Of a DNA stretch of 64,000 nucleotides, positions 34,320 through 45,459 are shown in pieces. The DNA comes from Alligator mississippiensis (taxonomy: Eukaryota; Chordata; Crocodylia; Alligatoridae). Where the stretch lies: positions 254,449,956 to 254,513,955 of the forward strand of contig NC_081824.1 of the NCBI RefSeq assembly GCF_030867095.1, written 5' to 3'. Numbering within the stretch: position 1 is the first letter of the stretch; each line of letters starts with the position of its first letter. A program made the position numbers and the translations under genes. The notes under the pieces were generated by a model. The model was not told the origin of the DNA and ran no database searches. It saw only the letters and a program-made list of their open reading frames with translations.

Positions 34320-37303
34320 TGATGTTGAGGTGTGTTTCAGTCTAATCTCAATCCTGGGAAAAATCTTTGAAAAAATTGTCAAGGAGGCCATCAACCACAA
34401 GCTTGTAACTGGTGGGGTATTCAGAAGCAACCAGCATGGCTTTGTTGAGGGTAGGTCATGCCTAACAAACCTGGTGTCTTTTTATGACCAGGTAACTAAC
34501 AAGCTGGACAAGTGACATGAGTTTGACATCATTTACCTAGACTTCAGCAAGGCCTTTGATACTGTTTCCCATGAAATCCTTTCAATTCAGCTGGGGTGGG
34601 GGGTGGTACTGGCCTAGACCAATCTATAGTGAGGTAGGTTGGCAGTTGGCTCAGCAGCTGATTCCAGGGAGTTGTAAGTGATGGGGTGGCCTCACCCTGG
34701 AGGGCCATCTCCAGTGGTGTCCCCCGGGGATCAGTATTTGGGCCCGTGTTCTTTAACATCTTTATCAATTACTTGGATGAGGGGGGTGGAAAGTGCAATG
34801 ATTAAGTTTGCAGATGACACCAAGCTGTGGGGTAATGCAGGCACATATGAGGAGAGGGTAAGGGTCCAGGACAACCATGACAGCCTGGTCCTATGGGCTG
34901 AACAGAATCAGATGAGGTTCAATAGGGACAAGTGCCAGGTCCTTCATCTGGGTAGGAAGAACCTTCACTATAACTATATGATGGGTGGTTGTCCACTGGT
35001 TGGCACTGCATCTGAAAGGGCCCTGGGGGTGACAATCTATCAGAACATGAAACTGAGCCACCAGCAGGGTAAATAGAACTCTAGTGTGTATCAGACTGTG
35101 AGACTGTTGAGTCTGCAGTTTTTCCATGAGGACATCATTGGACACCAGGTCAAAGGCTTTCTTGAAGTCCAAAAATATGATATCCACCTCTTCTCCTTTG
35201 TCCTTTGCGTCACCTAGTTATAGAAAGGAACTAGGTTGGTCAGGCAAGACCTACCCACAACAAAGTTGTATTGGCTATCTCTTAGACTGTTACCTTCTGT
35301 TAGCCTGTTGTTAATAGTTTTCTTAATGATTTTTTCCAAGATCTTTTCAGGGATTGCAGTCAAACTGATTGGCCTATAGTTCCCTGGATCTCCCTACCTC
35401 CCTTTCTTGAAGGTAGGCACCACAGTGGCTCTTTTCCAATCATCAGGTACCTTGCCCGAGTGCTGCGAGTTCTCAGATATCCTCGCCATTGGCCATGCTA
35501 TGATGTTAGTTAGTTCCTTTAGCATTCTTGGGTGCATTCCCTCTCATTGTGTTCCGTCACAAGATCTATACCAATGATGGGTATATGTTTGCCCTTCCCC
35601 TGGTGATCCTGCATCTTATCAGGCAGGATGATCCCATTGGGATGATGGAAGACTGGTGCAAAGTAATCGTTAAGGAGATTGGCTTTTTCCTGGGTGCCGG
35701 TTATCAGCCGCCCCACTTGCTTTAGCAAGGGTCCAATGTTGCCCTTGTTTTTTTTTCTTGACTTCCCACATATCTGAAGAAGGACTTTTTATTGTCCTTG
35801 ATTCATATAGCCAATATGAGCTCGGTTTCAGCCTTGGCTTTTCTAGCTCGCTCTGTACAGGTGTAGGCCGGTGCTGAATACTCCGCCTTAGTGGTGTTTC
35901 CCATCTTCCATCCTTTATAAGATTCCCTATTTAGGTGCAGGAGGCCAAGGGGGTTGCCCAGCACTTTGGCTACTTTTTCTATGGGCTGGAATGGACTTCC
36001 CTCATGCTTCAAGAATTGCATCCTTGAGGAGTGACCACTTGTCATGGACTCCCCTCCCTGTCAGGTTATGGCCTCTCAGGGCTTCAACAACTAGCCTCCT
36101 AAGCTTGTGAAAGTTGGCTTTCCTAAGGTCAAGGACTTCCGCATTGCTGACTGACTTGCCAGCTTTGCGGTGGATAGAGAAAGTGATCAAATCATGGTCA
36201 CTGTCGCCCAGCTTCCCTTTGATTCTCAGGTCACTCACTAGATCATCCCCTTTGGCCAGTACCAGGTCTATCAGTGCTTTGCCTCTTGTTGGTCCGTAAA
36301 TTTCTTGAGATGAATAGAGCTCATCAATGCCTGTGAGGAAGCATTGCAACCGATCAAATTTGGCTGAGTGCTCTTTCCATGAGATGTCAGGGTAGTTAAA
36401 GTCGCCCATGACAACCATGCATGACAACTGGCTGAGAGCGTGCAGCCTCAACCAGTTCCCTGCTAAATTCATGGTTAAGTCCTTGCTCTTGATTAGGAGG
36501 TCTGTAGTAGACTCCTACCATTATATCCCCTTCACCACGTTCCCCTTTCATTCTTACTGAGAGGGTCTCAAGCTGTCTTTCTTGGTTACCAATCTCCACC
36601 TGTAGGAAAGTGTCCTGCTCCTTCACATAGAGAGCTACACCCCACTCTCTTTTTTGCAATACAATATCTCCTGTACAGGGTATTGCCATCTACACCTGTG
36701 GTCCAGAATCAGCCAATGTGTTGTGAACAGATCCAGAGACGTGCTCCTCCCCCTCTATTCGGTGTTGGTGAGGACACAGCTGGAATACCATGTCCAGTTC
36801 TGGGCACCACACTTCAGGAAGGGCATGAATAACCTCAAAAGGTTACAGAGAATGGGCATCCATATGATTACAGACCTGGAGGATAGGCCCTATGAGGAGA
36901 GACTGTGGGAACTGGGTTTGTTCAGTCTGAGCAAGAGAAGACTGAGAGGTGACCTGATAGCTGCCTGCAAGTACATCTGGGGTGAACATCTGGGCCAAGT
37001 ACATCTGGGCCAAGATCTAGGGGAGCATCTCTTCAGAAAGGCACCCCCAGGGAGAACGAGGACCAACAGGCAGAAGCTAATTGAGGAAAAATTTAGGTTG
37101 GACATTAGGAAAAACTTCTTTTCCATAATGGTATCTAGAATCTGGAACACACTCCCAGCAGAAGTGGTACAGTCACAATCCTTGGAGGTGTTCAAGAGGA
37201 GGTTGGACAAGCACCTTGTTGAGCTCATTTGAGCCCAATAACCTCCTGCCCAGGGCAGGGGACTGGACTTGGTGATTTTACAGGTCCTTTGACTCTGATT
37301 CTA
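34320..37303 (+). mobile_element. CR1 LINE, split by an inverted CR1 segment
   Basis: Plus-strand part 1 (34320-35090) has ILGKIFEKIVKEAINHKLV, NQHGFVEGRSCLTNLVSFYDQ, YLDFSKAFDTVSHE and KFADDTKLWGNA. Part 2 (36705-37303) continues with RSRDVLLPLYSVLVRTQLEY, then EERLWELGLFSLSKRRLRGD and FKRRLDKHLVELI, and a tail GGACTTGGTGATTTTACAGG ending TGATTCTATG. Several stops and shifts occur (for example TGA at 34513-34515). Confidence 0.8.
35095..36700 (-). mobile_element. inverted CR1 fragment (endonuclease to start of reverse transcriptase)
   Basis: On the minus strand this reads an endonuclease with GVALYVKEQDTFLQVEIGN, GDIMVGVYYRPPNQEQGLN, MGDFNYPDISWKEHSAKFDR and LVLAKGDDLVSDLRIKG, then DIIFLDFKKAFDLVSNDVL. 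It ends there without a CR1 3' tail. Both boundaries abut the split plus-strand CR1; ATCAG occurs near both junctions. Because DFKKAF occurs in both orientations, this is a second copy, not a simple inversion of one element. Confidence 0.8.
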
Positions 37304-37597
37304 TGGTTCACACTCCTGCCAAAAACTTTGCTGACCCCTTCCCTATGGGCTTTTTTCACCTAAGCATTAGTGCACAACAAATACCACTTGCCACATCTCT
37401 GTTTCCAATAAACAAACCAGTTAGTCTCAATTTTATACAATCTTCTCATTGCATGAAAATCATTATGCTTCTGTTTTATTTCTCACCTGTGTATTTCATG
37501 GGAAGTAATATTAACGCATGTGTTTACGTTATGACTCTGAGGGTTTTGCAGCTGTGTAGGAGTCAAATCCAAATTAGAATAACTCGATGCTTATAAA

Positions 37598-37860
37598 CCA
37601 GGGGTCAGCAATATATTTGGGTAAAGTGCCAAAAAAACCCTGCAACCTCGAGTCAGAAGATGTTGGTGTACCGGGGCGGACAGCAGGGGAACCTTGAAGT
37701 GCCTGATCCTTTTTGTGGCAGTGCGTTCCTAACCCCTTCCCTGCCATCTGCCCAGAAGTGTGTATAGTCACTGCCAGCAACAAGGTGGGCTGGGGCTCTG
37801 AATGCCAGTGCAGCTGTTTGCAGCCTCATGGCTGCCTGCTGCAAGTAGCCTGGGCTTTGG
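37598..37860. mobile_element. hAT-like element relic
   Basis: CCAGGGGTCAGCAATATATT, AAAGTGCCAAAAAAACCC and TGTTGGTGTACCGG resemble the left half of the element at 40005-40220. The right end is not intact. Confidence 0.5.
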
Positions 37861-38059
37861 GCAGGTTTTCATTCCTGTTTTCCTGGTCTCCAACTATTTC
37901 CTTTTTTGCAAATAGCCTCATTTCTACCTTGTATTCTATCACTGTAATGTCTCCCTTTAGCTTTCCTGACCCTGCTTTTGTCCCCCTCCCCTCTCTGCTT
38001 TACCTTTCTGCTTTACCTTTTGTCTTTCTAATTTCTATTTATTTATATTCTCACTGATA

Positions 38060-38235
38060 TCCTGCCACACTTTAAGCTTCTCTCATTCCTTGGACTCTCA
38101 GAACAGCAGAAGGACTATACCTGAAGAAGGGTTATTGCACCCCAAAGCTTGCCAAGAACTTTTTTCCAACTACTCAGTTGGTCTAATAAAAGCTATCACA
38201 TCTATGCAAAGAACCTTGCCTGCCTGTTCTTCATA
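38060..38235 (+). mobile_element. Penelope-like element 3' end, second copy
   Basis: CTGAAGAAGGGTTATTGCAC, CCCAAAGCTTGCCAAGAAC and GTTGGTCTAATAAAAGCTAT match the 3' tail layout of the element at 30371-33390 but in the opposite orientation and strongly diverged. It is 5'-truncated. Confidence 0.7.
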
Positions 38236-39729
38236 AGGCCCCTTCTGGCCCTACTTTTCTCTGATGCTATATGCCTAAAATTTGTTCGACCTGTCTGCTC
38301 TAAAATAACTTTAGCCGTACTGTTATACTGTCATACCATTAACATACTGTCATACTGTTAACATCATAGGTCCACTGTTTGTAGCTGAAAGTACAATGGG
38401 GAAGTTACCAATAAACCTTTAAGAAGAGGGAAAAAACTACTTATGTAATACATAGATAGCTTGTTTTGCTAACATTTTGGAGAAAGAAAACTCAAACATG
38501 CTTTCATTCTAGAAAAGTAGGTAGAACAGAATAAAAAAAATAATTGAATAGTGATAAAAGTTACTAATCAGTGCAAGCTTTGGGTTTCTACAATTACTAA
38601 TTCTTCTGCTAATATAATTATGAGTAAGCACACTTATACTGAAGACCGTATTGACTCAGTTTTATTTCAAAGCAGACTTTGAATATCTGTGAAAATGACT
38701 TGATTCTCTAGTATAGCAAAACACAAGCTATAGCAGGCATAGGGGAAATATCTGGGAATTCCAATAAAGTGACATTCAAACATGCCAGGTTTTGTTAGGT
38801 CATTTCTGCTTCATATTTATTTTATTTTGTCAAGCAATCAGGCAGATTCCTGCTGTAAAGACTACAGAATTCCCTTACTCTTTTAGAAATACTTGGTCCT
38901 TATTCCCTAAGGTATATTGAGTGGTACATATAGAGGTGATTACATAACAACTAAAAAAAGTCTCATTTTTGTATATTGTGTGTAGGGTTGTGGGGGTAGA
39001 GGGTGTGTGTGAGGGATGGGTGTTGTGGAGGTGCGCACATGTGTGTGTCAGAGAGCTGCCTGTGTGCTAGGTTCTGTAACCTGGCCAGGGGTGGGGGGAA
39101 GATGAGTAGGGGGCACATGTGGGGGCCCACTCTCTCTCTCTATCCAGCCTGTGGCTGCCCACTCAGTGCTTCCAATGGAGCTAAGCCCTGCCTGCTCCTA
39201 TCTGGGGCAGCTTGCAACGTACTCCCATTCCTGGCCAGCCCAGGTACTGCTTGGCTCCCACCACCTCCAGAGGTTCCTCCTCCTCCTGCCCCTTCTGTGT
39301 TGCTCTGGGCATCAGGTAGCACGGGGAAGTGGCAGCAGCCATGGAGATGTGTGCCAGGCATCACACGCTCACACAGAGTGTTAGCCTCTTATTCTGCATC
39401 TGTAGTCATGTATCCTTGAGTGTGGCATCAAGAGGTTGGGTGCTAGTGAGGAAGCTCCTGTGTGACTTCAGACACTTATGTGCTGAGGGATGGTCACACA
39501 TTGGGTGTCTCACATTTTTAGTTTGTTTCCATCCTTCTGTCCTACTAGCCACTGCTCTTATGATGTCAGGTGGAGTGATGCCATCCAGCAGGCACACACT
39601 GTTTAGGCTGGCAGGCTTCAGAAATCCTGTGATGTATTGGCTGCTATCATGAAGTCAAGGTGCTCAAGTATGGATGTCTCCCCTAAAAGACAAGTTACAA
39701 GGACGAGTTACAACTTATAACTTAACTGG
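38236..39729. other. intergenic DNA, nothing recognised
   Basis: AT-rich to 38960, then a GT/GGG-rich simple tract at 38980-39050 and a GC-rich stretch with mirrored open frames. No gene or repeat family is identified. Confidence 0.4.
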
Positions 39730-40745
39730 TTTTAAGGACATCCATTAAATGGTATGTCCTCAGCTGAGAAAGAGCAAAAGGAGTAAACAGAAAGTGATTT
39801 TCCCCAGGAGTTAACCACAGGAGGGAGCCAGGGAGCAGGAAGCTTGCACAGCCCATTAGTAGATGTGCTGGGTATCTTTTTTTGGTTTGTTCTCTCTCTC
39901 TCACAGCCCAGGTGTCCTCCAGAAAGCAAAGGAGCCATAAATGGAGACTGGATCAAGCAGTCGTGACTTGTGTGGAAAGTGCCATGTTTGTGTTCCTCCC
40001 AGAGCAGGGGTTGGCAACGTTTTTAGGCAGAGTGCCAAAACCCACACAACCTTGATTTGTAAAATGTTGGTGTGCCAGGGGCAGATGGCAGGGGAGCTGT
40101 GAGGGACCTGATCCTTGTTGTGGCAGCACAGCCCTGGCCCCTTTCTCAAGGCATGTGTGCCGCACAAAATGTCTTTGTGTGCTATGCTCTGGCACTTTTG
40201 CAGGGGGTCACCAACCCCTGTCCCAGAGGGTTAAAACCACTTAATCTGTACTAAGTATAAGCTGGTGTCTGTCTTGGAGGAAAAGATTGAAAGGGTGGAA
40301 TCACAGGTGTCCACACTATTAAGGAAAATGAAGGTTTCTTGGACAGGAGTTATGAGGGGCTGGCGCTGGAGAGACCCAAGGGAAAAGAAGAGATGACTTT
40401 TCTGGAAGAAGGAGAGTCCCCAGAATTCAAGAGAAACCTCCTGAAGTCAGCAACTGCTTTCAAGCATTGTGTGGTGGAAGGGCTGAGGAGGAAAAGGCAG
40501 AGGGCAGGACAGCAGCAGGCTAGAGCTGAAGGATGCAGCAGTCTGGAGAGCAGGAAGTACAGTGTCCTAGGGATAGAGGCTCTGAGGCCTGTGCACCAAG
40601 AAGGAAGAGAAGAGCGATAGTGGTTGGGGGGGACCTTCTGTGGGGGATAGAAAAACTCATCTGTTCTCACACAGGGGCTCTGGAGCCCAAATCCAGGGAA
40701 GCCTGCCACAGCTCATCCCTCCCTCAGGCCACACCCTAGCCCTGC
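39730..40745 (+). mobile_element. CR1 ORF1 relic
   Basis: Around 39968-40004 and continuing after the hAT insertion, the translation reads C-G-K-C-H-V-C-V-P-P-R-G (a Cys-x2-Cys motif), then YKLVSVLEEKIERVESQVST, a heptad-like coiled-coil segment (about 40255-40320). A later frame (40533-40739) reads AIVVGGDLLWGIEKLICSHT, resembling the G-D-S-L/L-R-G block of the esterase-like domain of CR1 ORF1. The nucleophile is altered (GGDLL for GDSLL) and stops interrupt the frame (TAG at 40618-40620). This is the only ORF1-type CR1 sequence I can see in the window. Confidence 0.6.
40005..40220. mobile_element. short hAT MITE with perfect target duplication
   Basis: The left end CAGGGGTTGGCAACGTTTTT and the right end GGGTCACCAACCCCTG form terminal inverted repeats. 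The 8-bp duplication TCCCAGAG is exact at 39997-40004 and 40221-40228. It is inserted in the CR1 ORF1 relic just after the VPPRG codons. The 216-bp element has no coding capacity. Confidence 0.9.
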
Positions 40746-40802
40746 TTGTCCGCCTGGGTACCAGCCATGCTGCTAGCAATGTCACCCAGCAGGTCAGGCG
40801 AC

Positions 40803-41077
40803 CAGTGCCATAGCAAGGAATTTTGGTGCCCAGGACAAGCCCACAGTGGCAGCCTGTCCTTGCCCCATGCACAGATCCGGGGGCACACAGTCCCCATGCT
40901 TGCCCGGGGGTGCACGCGGCGGTGGGATCTGCCCTCCCCCCTGTCCCCACGCCCCCCTAAATGAGCCACTCATGGCTCTGTCCTGTGCCCCACCCTGGCT
41001 GGGCAGCTCCTGTTGGCACCCCGTCACTTCGGCGCCTGGGGCGGTAGCCCTGCTTGCCCTGCCTTGCTACGGCACTG
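40803..41077. mobile_element. short hAT MITE (275 bp)
   Basis: The left end CAGTGCCATAGCAAGGAATT pairs with the complement of the right end, CAGTGCCGTAGCAAGGCAGG. The flanks CAGGCGAC (40795-40802) and CAGGGGAC (41078-41085) differ at one position. This is a different hAT family from 40005-40220. Confidence 0.85.
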
Positions 41078-41085
41078 CAGGGGAC

Positions 41086-42230
41086 ACTAGGAGGCAGGTG
41101 GACTGAGAAGCTTAGAGGCAAGCAGTCTCATCCGCCCTCCCTTGGGCCTGCAGCTCTTGCCCCTGCCCTGCTGCTCCAAGGCGGTGGTGGGGCCACGAGG
41201 CGGGAATGAGAAAGTCACTCAGGCGCAGGCCATAGAGAGTGCCAGGAGGGAGTCCAGCAGTGCCCCTCAGCTGGCACTCTCTGAGGCCTGCTTAATTTAT
41301 GGTGCTTTATAAATTTAAACACTATAAATTAAGAGGTGCTTAATTTATGCCCACAGCTGGGCAGGTCGCTGCTTTGCTTTGCTTGGCTCCAGCCCGGCTG
41401 AGCAAAGCTGCAGGCACAGCATTGCCAGGCCTTAAATACGAAATTATTGTATTGGAAGTTTAAAATGATCAATTTGCTGAAAAACTTCAGTATGCTGACA
41501 AAATATGCCCATCAGCTGCAAATAAATCTTCTTGTTGACTTTATAGCGTTCACTGGAAACTGTTTGGAGCGAGGGAGAAGTGGGCCATCAAAGTGGAAGT
41601 CTTGCTCTGTTTTGAGGCCAGCAGCCCTGAGACTGCGTTGAGAGCTAACCCAAAAGTGGGCTCTCGACCTCCTGAAGACTCAGGACAAGCGCAGTGGCTT
41701 CTTAACTTGGCAGGGGAAATACCATGCATCTGTGCAAACAAGGTCTGTGTTTTTACCTGTCTGTGAGCATATTCTGAAAGTGGAATTTAGGTCCTGACTT
41801 CTGACAATATGTTCCACGTATCTCGAAGAAAAACTGCAAGAAGGCAGTTTTCCCGAACCACTCCTCTGGTGTGGTTCAGTACTCACCGAGGTGCGCAGCT
41901 TTAAGCCCAGTTGATGGAAAAGGGAGTCTCCTCCCTTGCTTATGACTGAGGGCAAGCAAAACTTGAGGGCGACTAGGATGCCAGCCAAAGGATTTGGAAA
42001 CATCTGAAGCCCCAGATGTGGGTGGCGGATGTTTGCCAGTAGCAGGGCCCCTTACGGTTCTGGACTCTTGGATTTGGAATGAGTTGGGGCTAATTTGGCC
42101 TGGACTACAAATGAAATGAAAAAAACCAGCAAACCCCAAAGGGGGTTCAGGCTCCCCGAGAGCGGCTTGGGCTCTGCATCTGCTGATGCCTCAAACCCAC
42201 GAGCTGCCTCACAGGCGGTGGCAGAGTTTG
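41086..42230. other. upstream region of PROS1
   Basis: This is a non-coding stretch between transposons and the CpG-rich island. It contains one arm of an inverted repeat (41733-41827). No divergent gene exon was recognised here. Confidence 0.4.
41733..41827 (+). repeat. inverted repeat arm A, 5' of PROS1 exon 1
   Basis: About 95 bases, including GAAAGTGGAATTTAGGTCCT and GACAATATGTTCCACGT, match the reverse complement of 46372-46468 at close to nine in ten positions by eye. The surrounding sequence is unrelated, so this is a bounded repeat unit. Confidence 0.8.
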
Positions 42231-42234
42231 AACG

Positions 42235-42660
42235 CGGTTTGCTCTGACGAATCGCACCAGGCTGAAGACGGGCGCAACGCGGGGGGTGCGGCGGGCGGGC
42301 GGGCAGTGGCGGGGCCGTGGCGCCCCGCCCGTGGTCACTCCCCCGCCGCCGCCGCCCGCGGCTGCACTCGGCCAGGCCGGAGCGAGCGAAGCCACCACTA
42401 GCAGCAGCAGCGGCAGCAGCAGCCCGGGCGGCCCCGCCATGAGGCCGCTGGCGGGCGGCGGGTGCCTGCTCGTCCTTCTGGCGCTCGCCGAGGCCCGCGT
42501 CTGTGAGTGCCGCGCTCCCGCGCCCCAAGGGGCAGCAAGGGGGGGGGGCGGACTGGGGGCCTGTGGCAGCCCCGCGCTCGCAGCGCCGCCGGGCGCCCCC
42601 TCTGGGCCGCCTCATGGACGGGGCACCTCCACTCCCTGCCCCCCGGGCGAGGGCCGCTGG
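42235..42660 (+). promoter_or_regulatory. CpG-rich island around PROS1 exon 1
   Basis: The sequence is dense in CG dinucleotides (for example GGCGGGCGGGCGGGCAGTGG and CCGCCGCCGCCCGCGG) from about 42240 to 42650, while the flanks are not. It includes a CAGCAGCAGCGGCAGCAGCA run at 42403-42422 just 5' of the start codon. No TATA box is seen. It presumably contains the PROS1 transcription start, whose exact position cannot be read. Confidence 0.75.
42439..42502 (+). CDS. PROS1: protein S exon 1: signal peptide
   Basis: Protein S is a secreted vitamin K-dependent plasma protein that acts as cofactor of activated protein C and of TFPI, and as a ligand of TAM receptors. This exon encodes MRPLAGGGCLLVLLALAEAR plus V and one base, a short hydrophobic signal peptide. 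The donor is TCT|GTGAGT in phase 1. The split codon T|TT joins to exon 2 to give the Phe that opens the propeptide, which confirms both borders. The ATG has G at -3. A second ATG lies in frame at 42286 and would add 51 Pro/Ser/Ala-rich residues in front. I prefer 42439 because only this start places the hydrophobic segment at the N-terminus, as in known protein S. Confidence 0.9.
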
Positions 42661-42671
42661 GAGCTGTAGGG

Positions 42672-43252
42672 ACACACGCACACACACGGGCCCACACAGG
42701 CAGGGATATAGACATGCACAGAGACGGGCACGGGGACACACACATGGACATGGACACGCACAGGGAGGGACACACGCACAGAGACAGGAACACACACAGG
42801 GATGCATAGTCACAGACAGACAGACAGGGACACACACATGGACACAAGGACACACACTGACACACACAGATGGGGGACACAGGCAGGGACACACACACAG
42901 ACAGGACTCACACAGGCACACGCACAGGGATACACAGTTCCAAACACAGGACACACATGGACACAGGGACACACACAGACAGGACATGAACACATGCATA
43001 GAGACAGGGACACACACAGGGATACACAATCACAGACAGACATACAGGAACACATACATGAACATGGGGACACGCTGACACACAGGGTACACGCATGGAC
43101 ATGGACACACAGGCAGGACACGTACACACGCAGAGACAGGGTCACAGACACGGGTACACAGGCACACAGGGCACACACATGGACACAGGGACACACACAG
43201 GTAAGGGCACACACATGGACACACACAGACACAGGGGCACACACATGGACAC
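42672..43252. repeat. CA-rich degenerate minisatellite
   Basis: About 580 bases are built from variants of GGGACACACACA and ATGGACACA, with almost no pyrimidine T on the plus strand. Long open frames on both strands (His/Thr/Asp-rich one way, Cys/Val/Pro-rich the other) are by-products. It begins about 170 bases downstream of PROS1 exon 1. Confidence 0.95.
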
Positions 43253-43639
43253 CCTGCTATCAGGGGGAGACTATTGGGCATACCTCAAGTTGATTTTGAG
43301 GGGGACCTATAGAGAAACCAGGGGCGCAAGGTCATAGGCTTCAAGCACAGAGCAGGGCACACCAGGCAGCACCCACTGGCCCTTGAATGAGTCCAGGGAG
43401 CCCATGGATGCTGCCCAGTGAAGCTCTGCCCAGAGATGTGGGTGCACAAGGGACATGAATGCAGCCCCGCCGTCCCCAGGAGCCCTCCCAGCCAGAGCCT
43501 TCTTTCTGGTCAGGTATACTGCCAGCTTCGCTTGGGGCACTGTGTGACACAGGAGTCTGGGGCTGGGGCCACTGTGCAACACACTACACTGGGCAAGGTT
43601 GACCTGTGGCCTGATGCAGTCATCAGCAGTTCTTATGTT

Positions 43640-44075
43640 CTTATTTTTCTGCGGTCCAAAAAGGGGTAGGAACCGAGAATTGGCATTTTCTGAGGGGCGC
43701 ATTGAGCTTATCAAAAGGTGTCTCAGATTTGTGGAGGGATGCCTTGATTCCACACAGGTTGAGAACCACTGTTTTAACTGCTAAAATGTGCTCTCCTGGC
43801 ACTAGAACTGCCTCGACAATGCAGGTCACTGAGCTTTACCCCTTGCTCAAGATTGGGAGTCTGAAGGATAATGTGAGTTGTGACCAAAGAATTGCAAATG
43901 GCAACATCCAAGTGCTATAATGTTTTGTTTTTTTTATTCCAAATTCTTCGCAACAGAAGAATCACTCTGTTCTTTTTGAGAATGGAGGGCTGGTCTTTTC
44001 TGAGAGGTGCCCTGAGTCTATCAAAGGGGGCCTTGACTCTGTAGAGGGCTGCCTTGAATCTAAATAACTTGAGAC
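43640..44075. repeat. two diverged copies of an unclassified repeat
   Basis: 43660-43765 and 43975-44075 share the same order of words: TTTTCTGAGRGGYGC, then TATCAAARG, GTRGAGGG and TGCCTTGAATC/TGCCTTGATTC. The first ends GGTTGAGAACCACTG, a terminus typical of hAT-type elements. Family and exact ends are not resolved. Confidence 0.5.
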
Positions 44076-45459
44076 CATAAAAAACCCCCAAATCAAAAAC
44101 AAAACTATATAAAAGCACTTGGATGTTGGTGCTTCAGATTTACTACTCATTTATTTTCTTCATTTGAGCAATTATTGTCTGAGGGTTGACTGAACTGCAC
44201 CAGTCCAAAGCTGCATACTTAGGTGATGCTTTCCAGCTGGGTAGGGTCATGGCTGCTAATCTGGTTGCAGACATAAAGTGAGATGAGGGGAAATGAAAAG
44301 ATGTGCCTGGTGTCCACACAACTTCTGTGGGGGCATGGGCAACTGATGCCTCCTGAGTCTGGGGGGGCACCCGCAGAAGCAGGTATGGAGCTGGCGAGCA
44401 CCCACAGATACCGCTGGTGGCATTGGTGGCAGGGCTGGTCCTGTCAGGGGGATCATGTGGCTTCCCCTCTCCCCGCCCCCGGTGATTCCCCTACCAGTCG
44501 CCTATACGTGGGATGAAGAAAAAAATATTTAAGGGGTAGCAATGTTAGACTGGTGTCGTCTGTTTGAACACTAGACTCAGCTCTGAGTCTTTTGTTGGGC
44601 CTGCAGGTCTGGACGTGCACAGATAAGGAGCACTTGCTGTTACCAATGAGTATTCTTGTGAGATCTTGAGTTTTTAAGAAACGGCAGAATTTTAAAATTA
44701 CACTTCTTATTCTGAGTCCAGTGTTAGAAACAGCCAGCTTGGTGAAAGGGAAGTAATTAGTGGCAGTAGCAAAATAAGAGCTGCAAAGAATGTAAGCCTG
44801 GTTTTGACCTGTTTTACTAATGATTAAACCTGTAGAAGAAAAGCTAATGTTTACTATTTAAGCCTTAGTTGAAATGCTAGAGGATTTCTGACTGTGAAAA
44901 TGACAGTAAAGCAGGATGAAAGTTCATTTCCTAACTTATTTTTGTGTAGATCATGGAAAAACCCCCATCATTTTCCTCCCTCTGTATGTTTCTTTTTTTT
45001 TTGTTTCTTTTGGTTTCCCTTCTTCATTATTTCTCCTGCCACGTTTTTCCATCAACAATTACATTTATATCTGAAAATAATTGTCAAATCAGTGCAGACC
45101 CCTTTGTTCCAGCTGGTCCTGTATCCTAGCTGTTGCCCTGACTAATTAACCATGCCAAGTAATGCTAAGAAAAAGGGCTAATGAACACACGGTCCCATAC
45201 AGATTGTGGCTGGTGCTTAATTTATGCCCCTGAAGCGTGAGAATGGATCTCTTAAAAACAAACAAACAAACATTACTGTATTTATTGTAACCAGTTCCGC
45301 TGTTCTTATCCATGTAAATGATGAATCTGTTTTGAATCAAACTATTTTTGTCTGTAATAGTGGGCATCACTTTGAAATGGTTGCAACCCTTAAAAAACTC
45401 TTTTAATTATGTAGCTTAAATGTGCCACCTTTTAGTTTAATCAAGAACCCCTTAGTTCA

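Noticed and set aside
33695..37341. A single hAT element carrying the whole CR1 block
   Set aside because: Termini at both ends look related, but no 8-bp duplication was found, so I annotate only the left part with modest confidence.
42052..43029. 325-codon minus-strand frame across the CpG island
   Set aside because: It is made of the complement of the CA repeat plus GC-rich island sequence, and it runs antisense through PROS1 exon 1.
42503..43337. Long plus- and minus-strand open frames (His/Thr-rich and Cys/Val-rich) after PROS1 exon 1
   Set aside because: They are translations of a CA-rich minisatellite, open in several frames on both strands, with no start context or domain.
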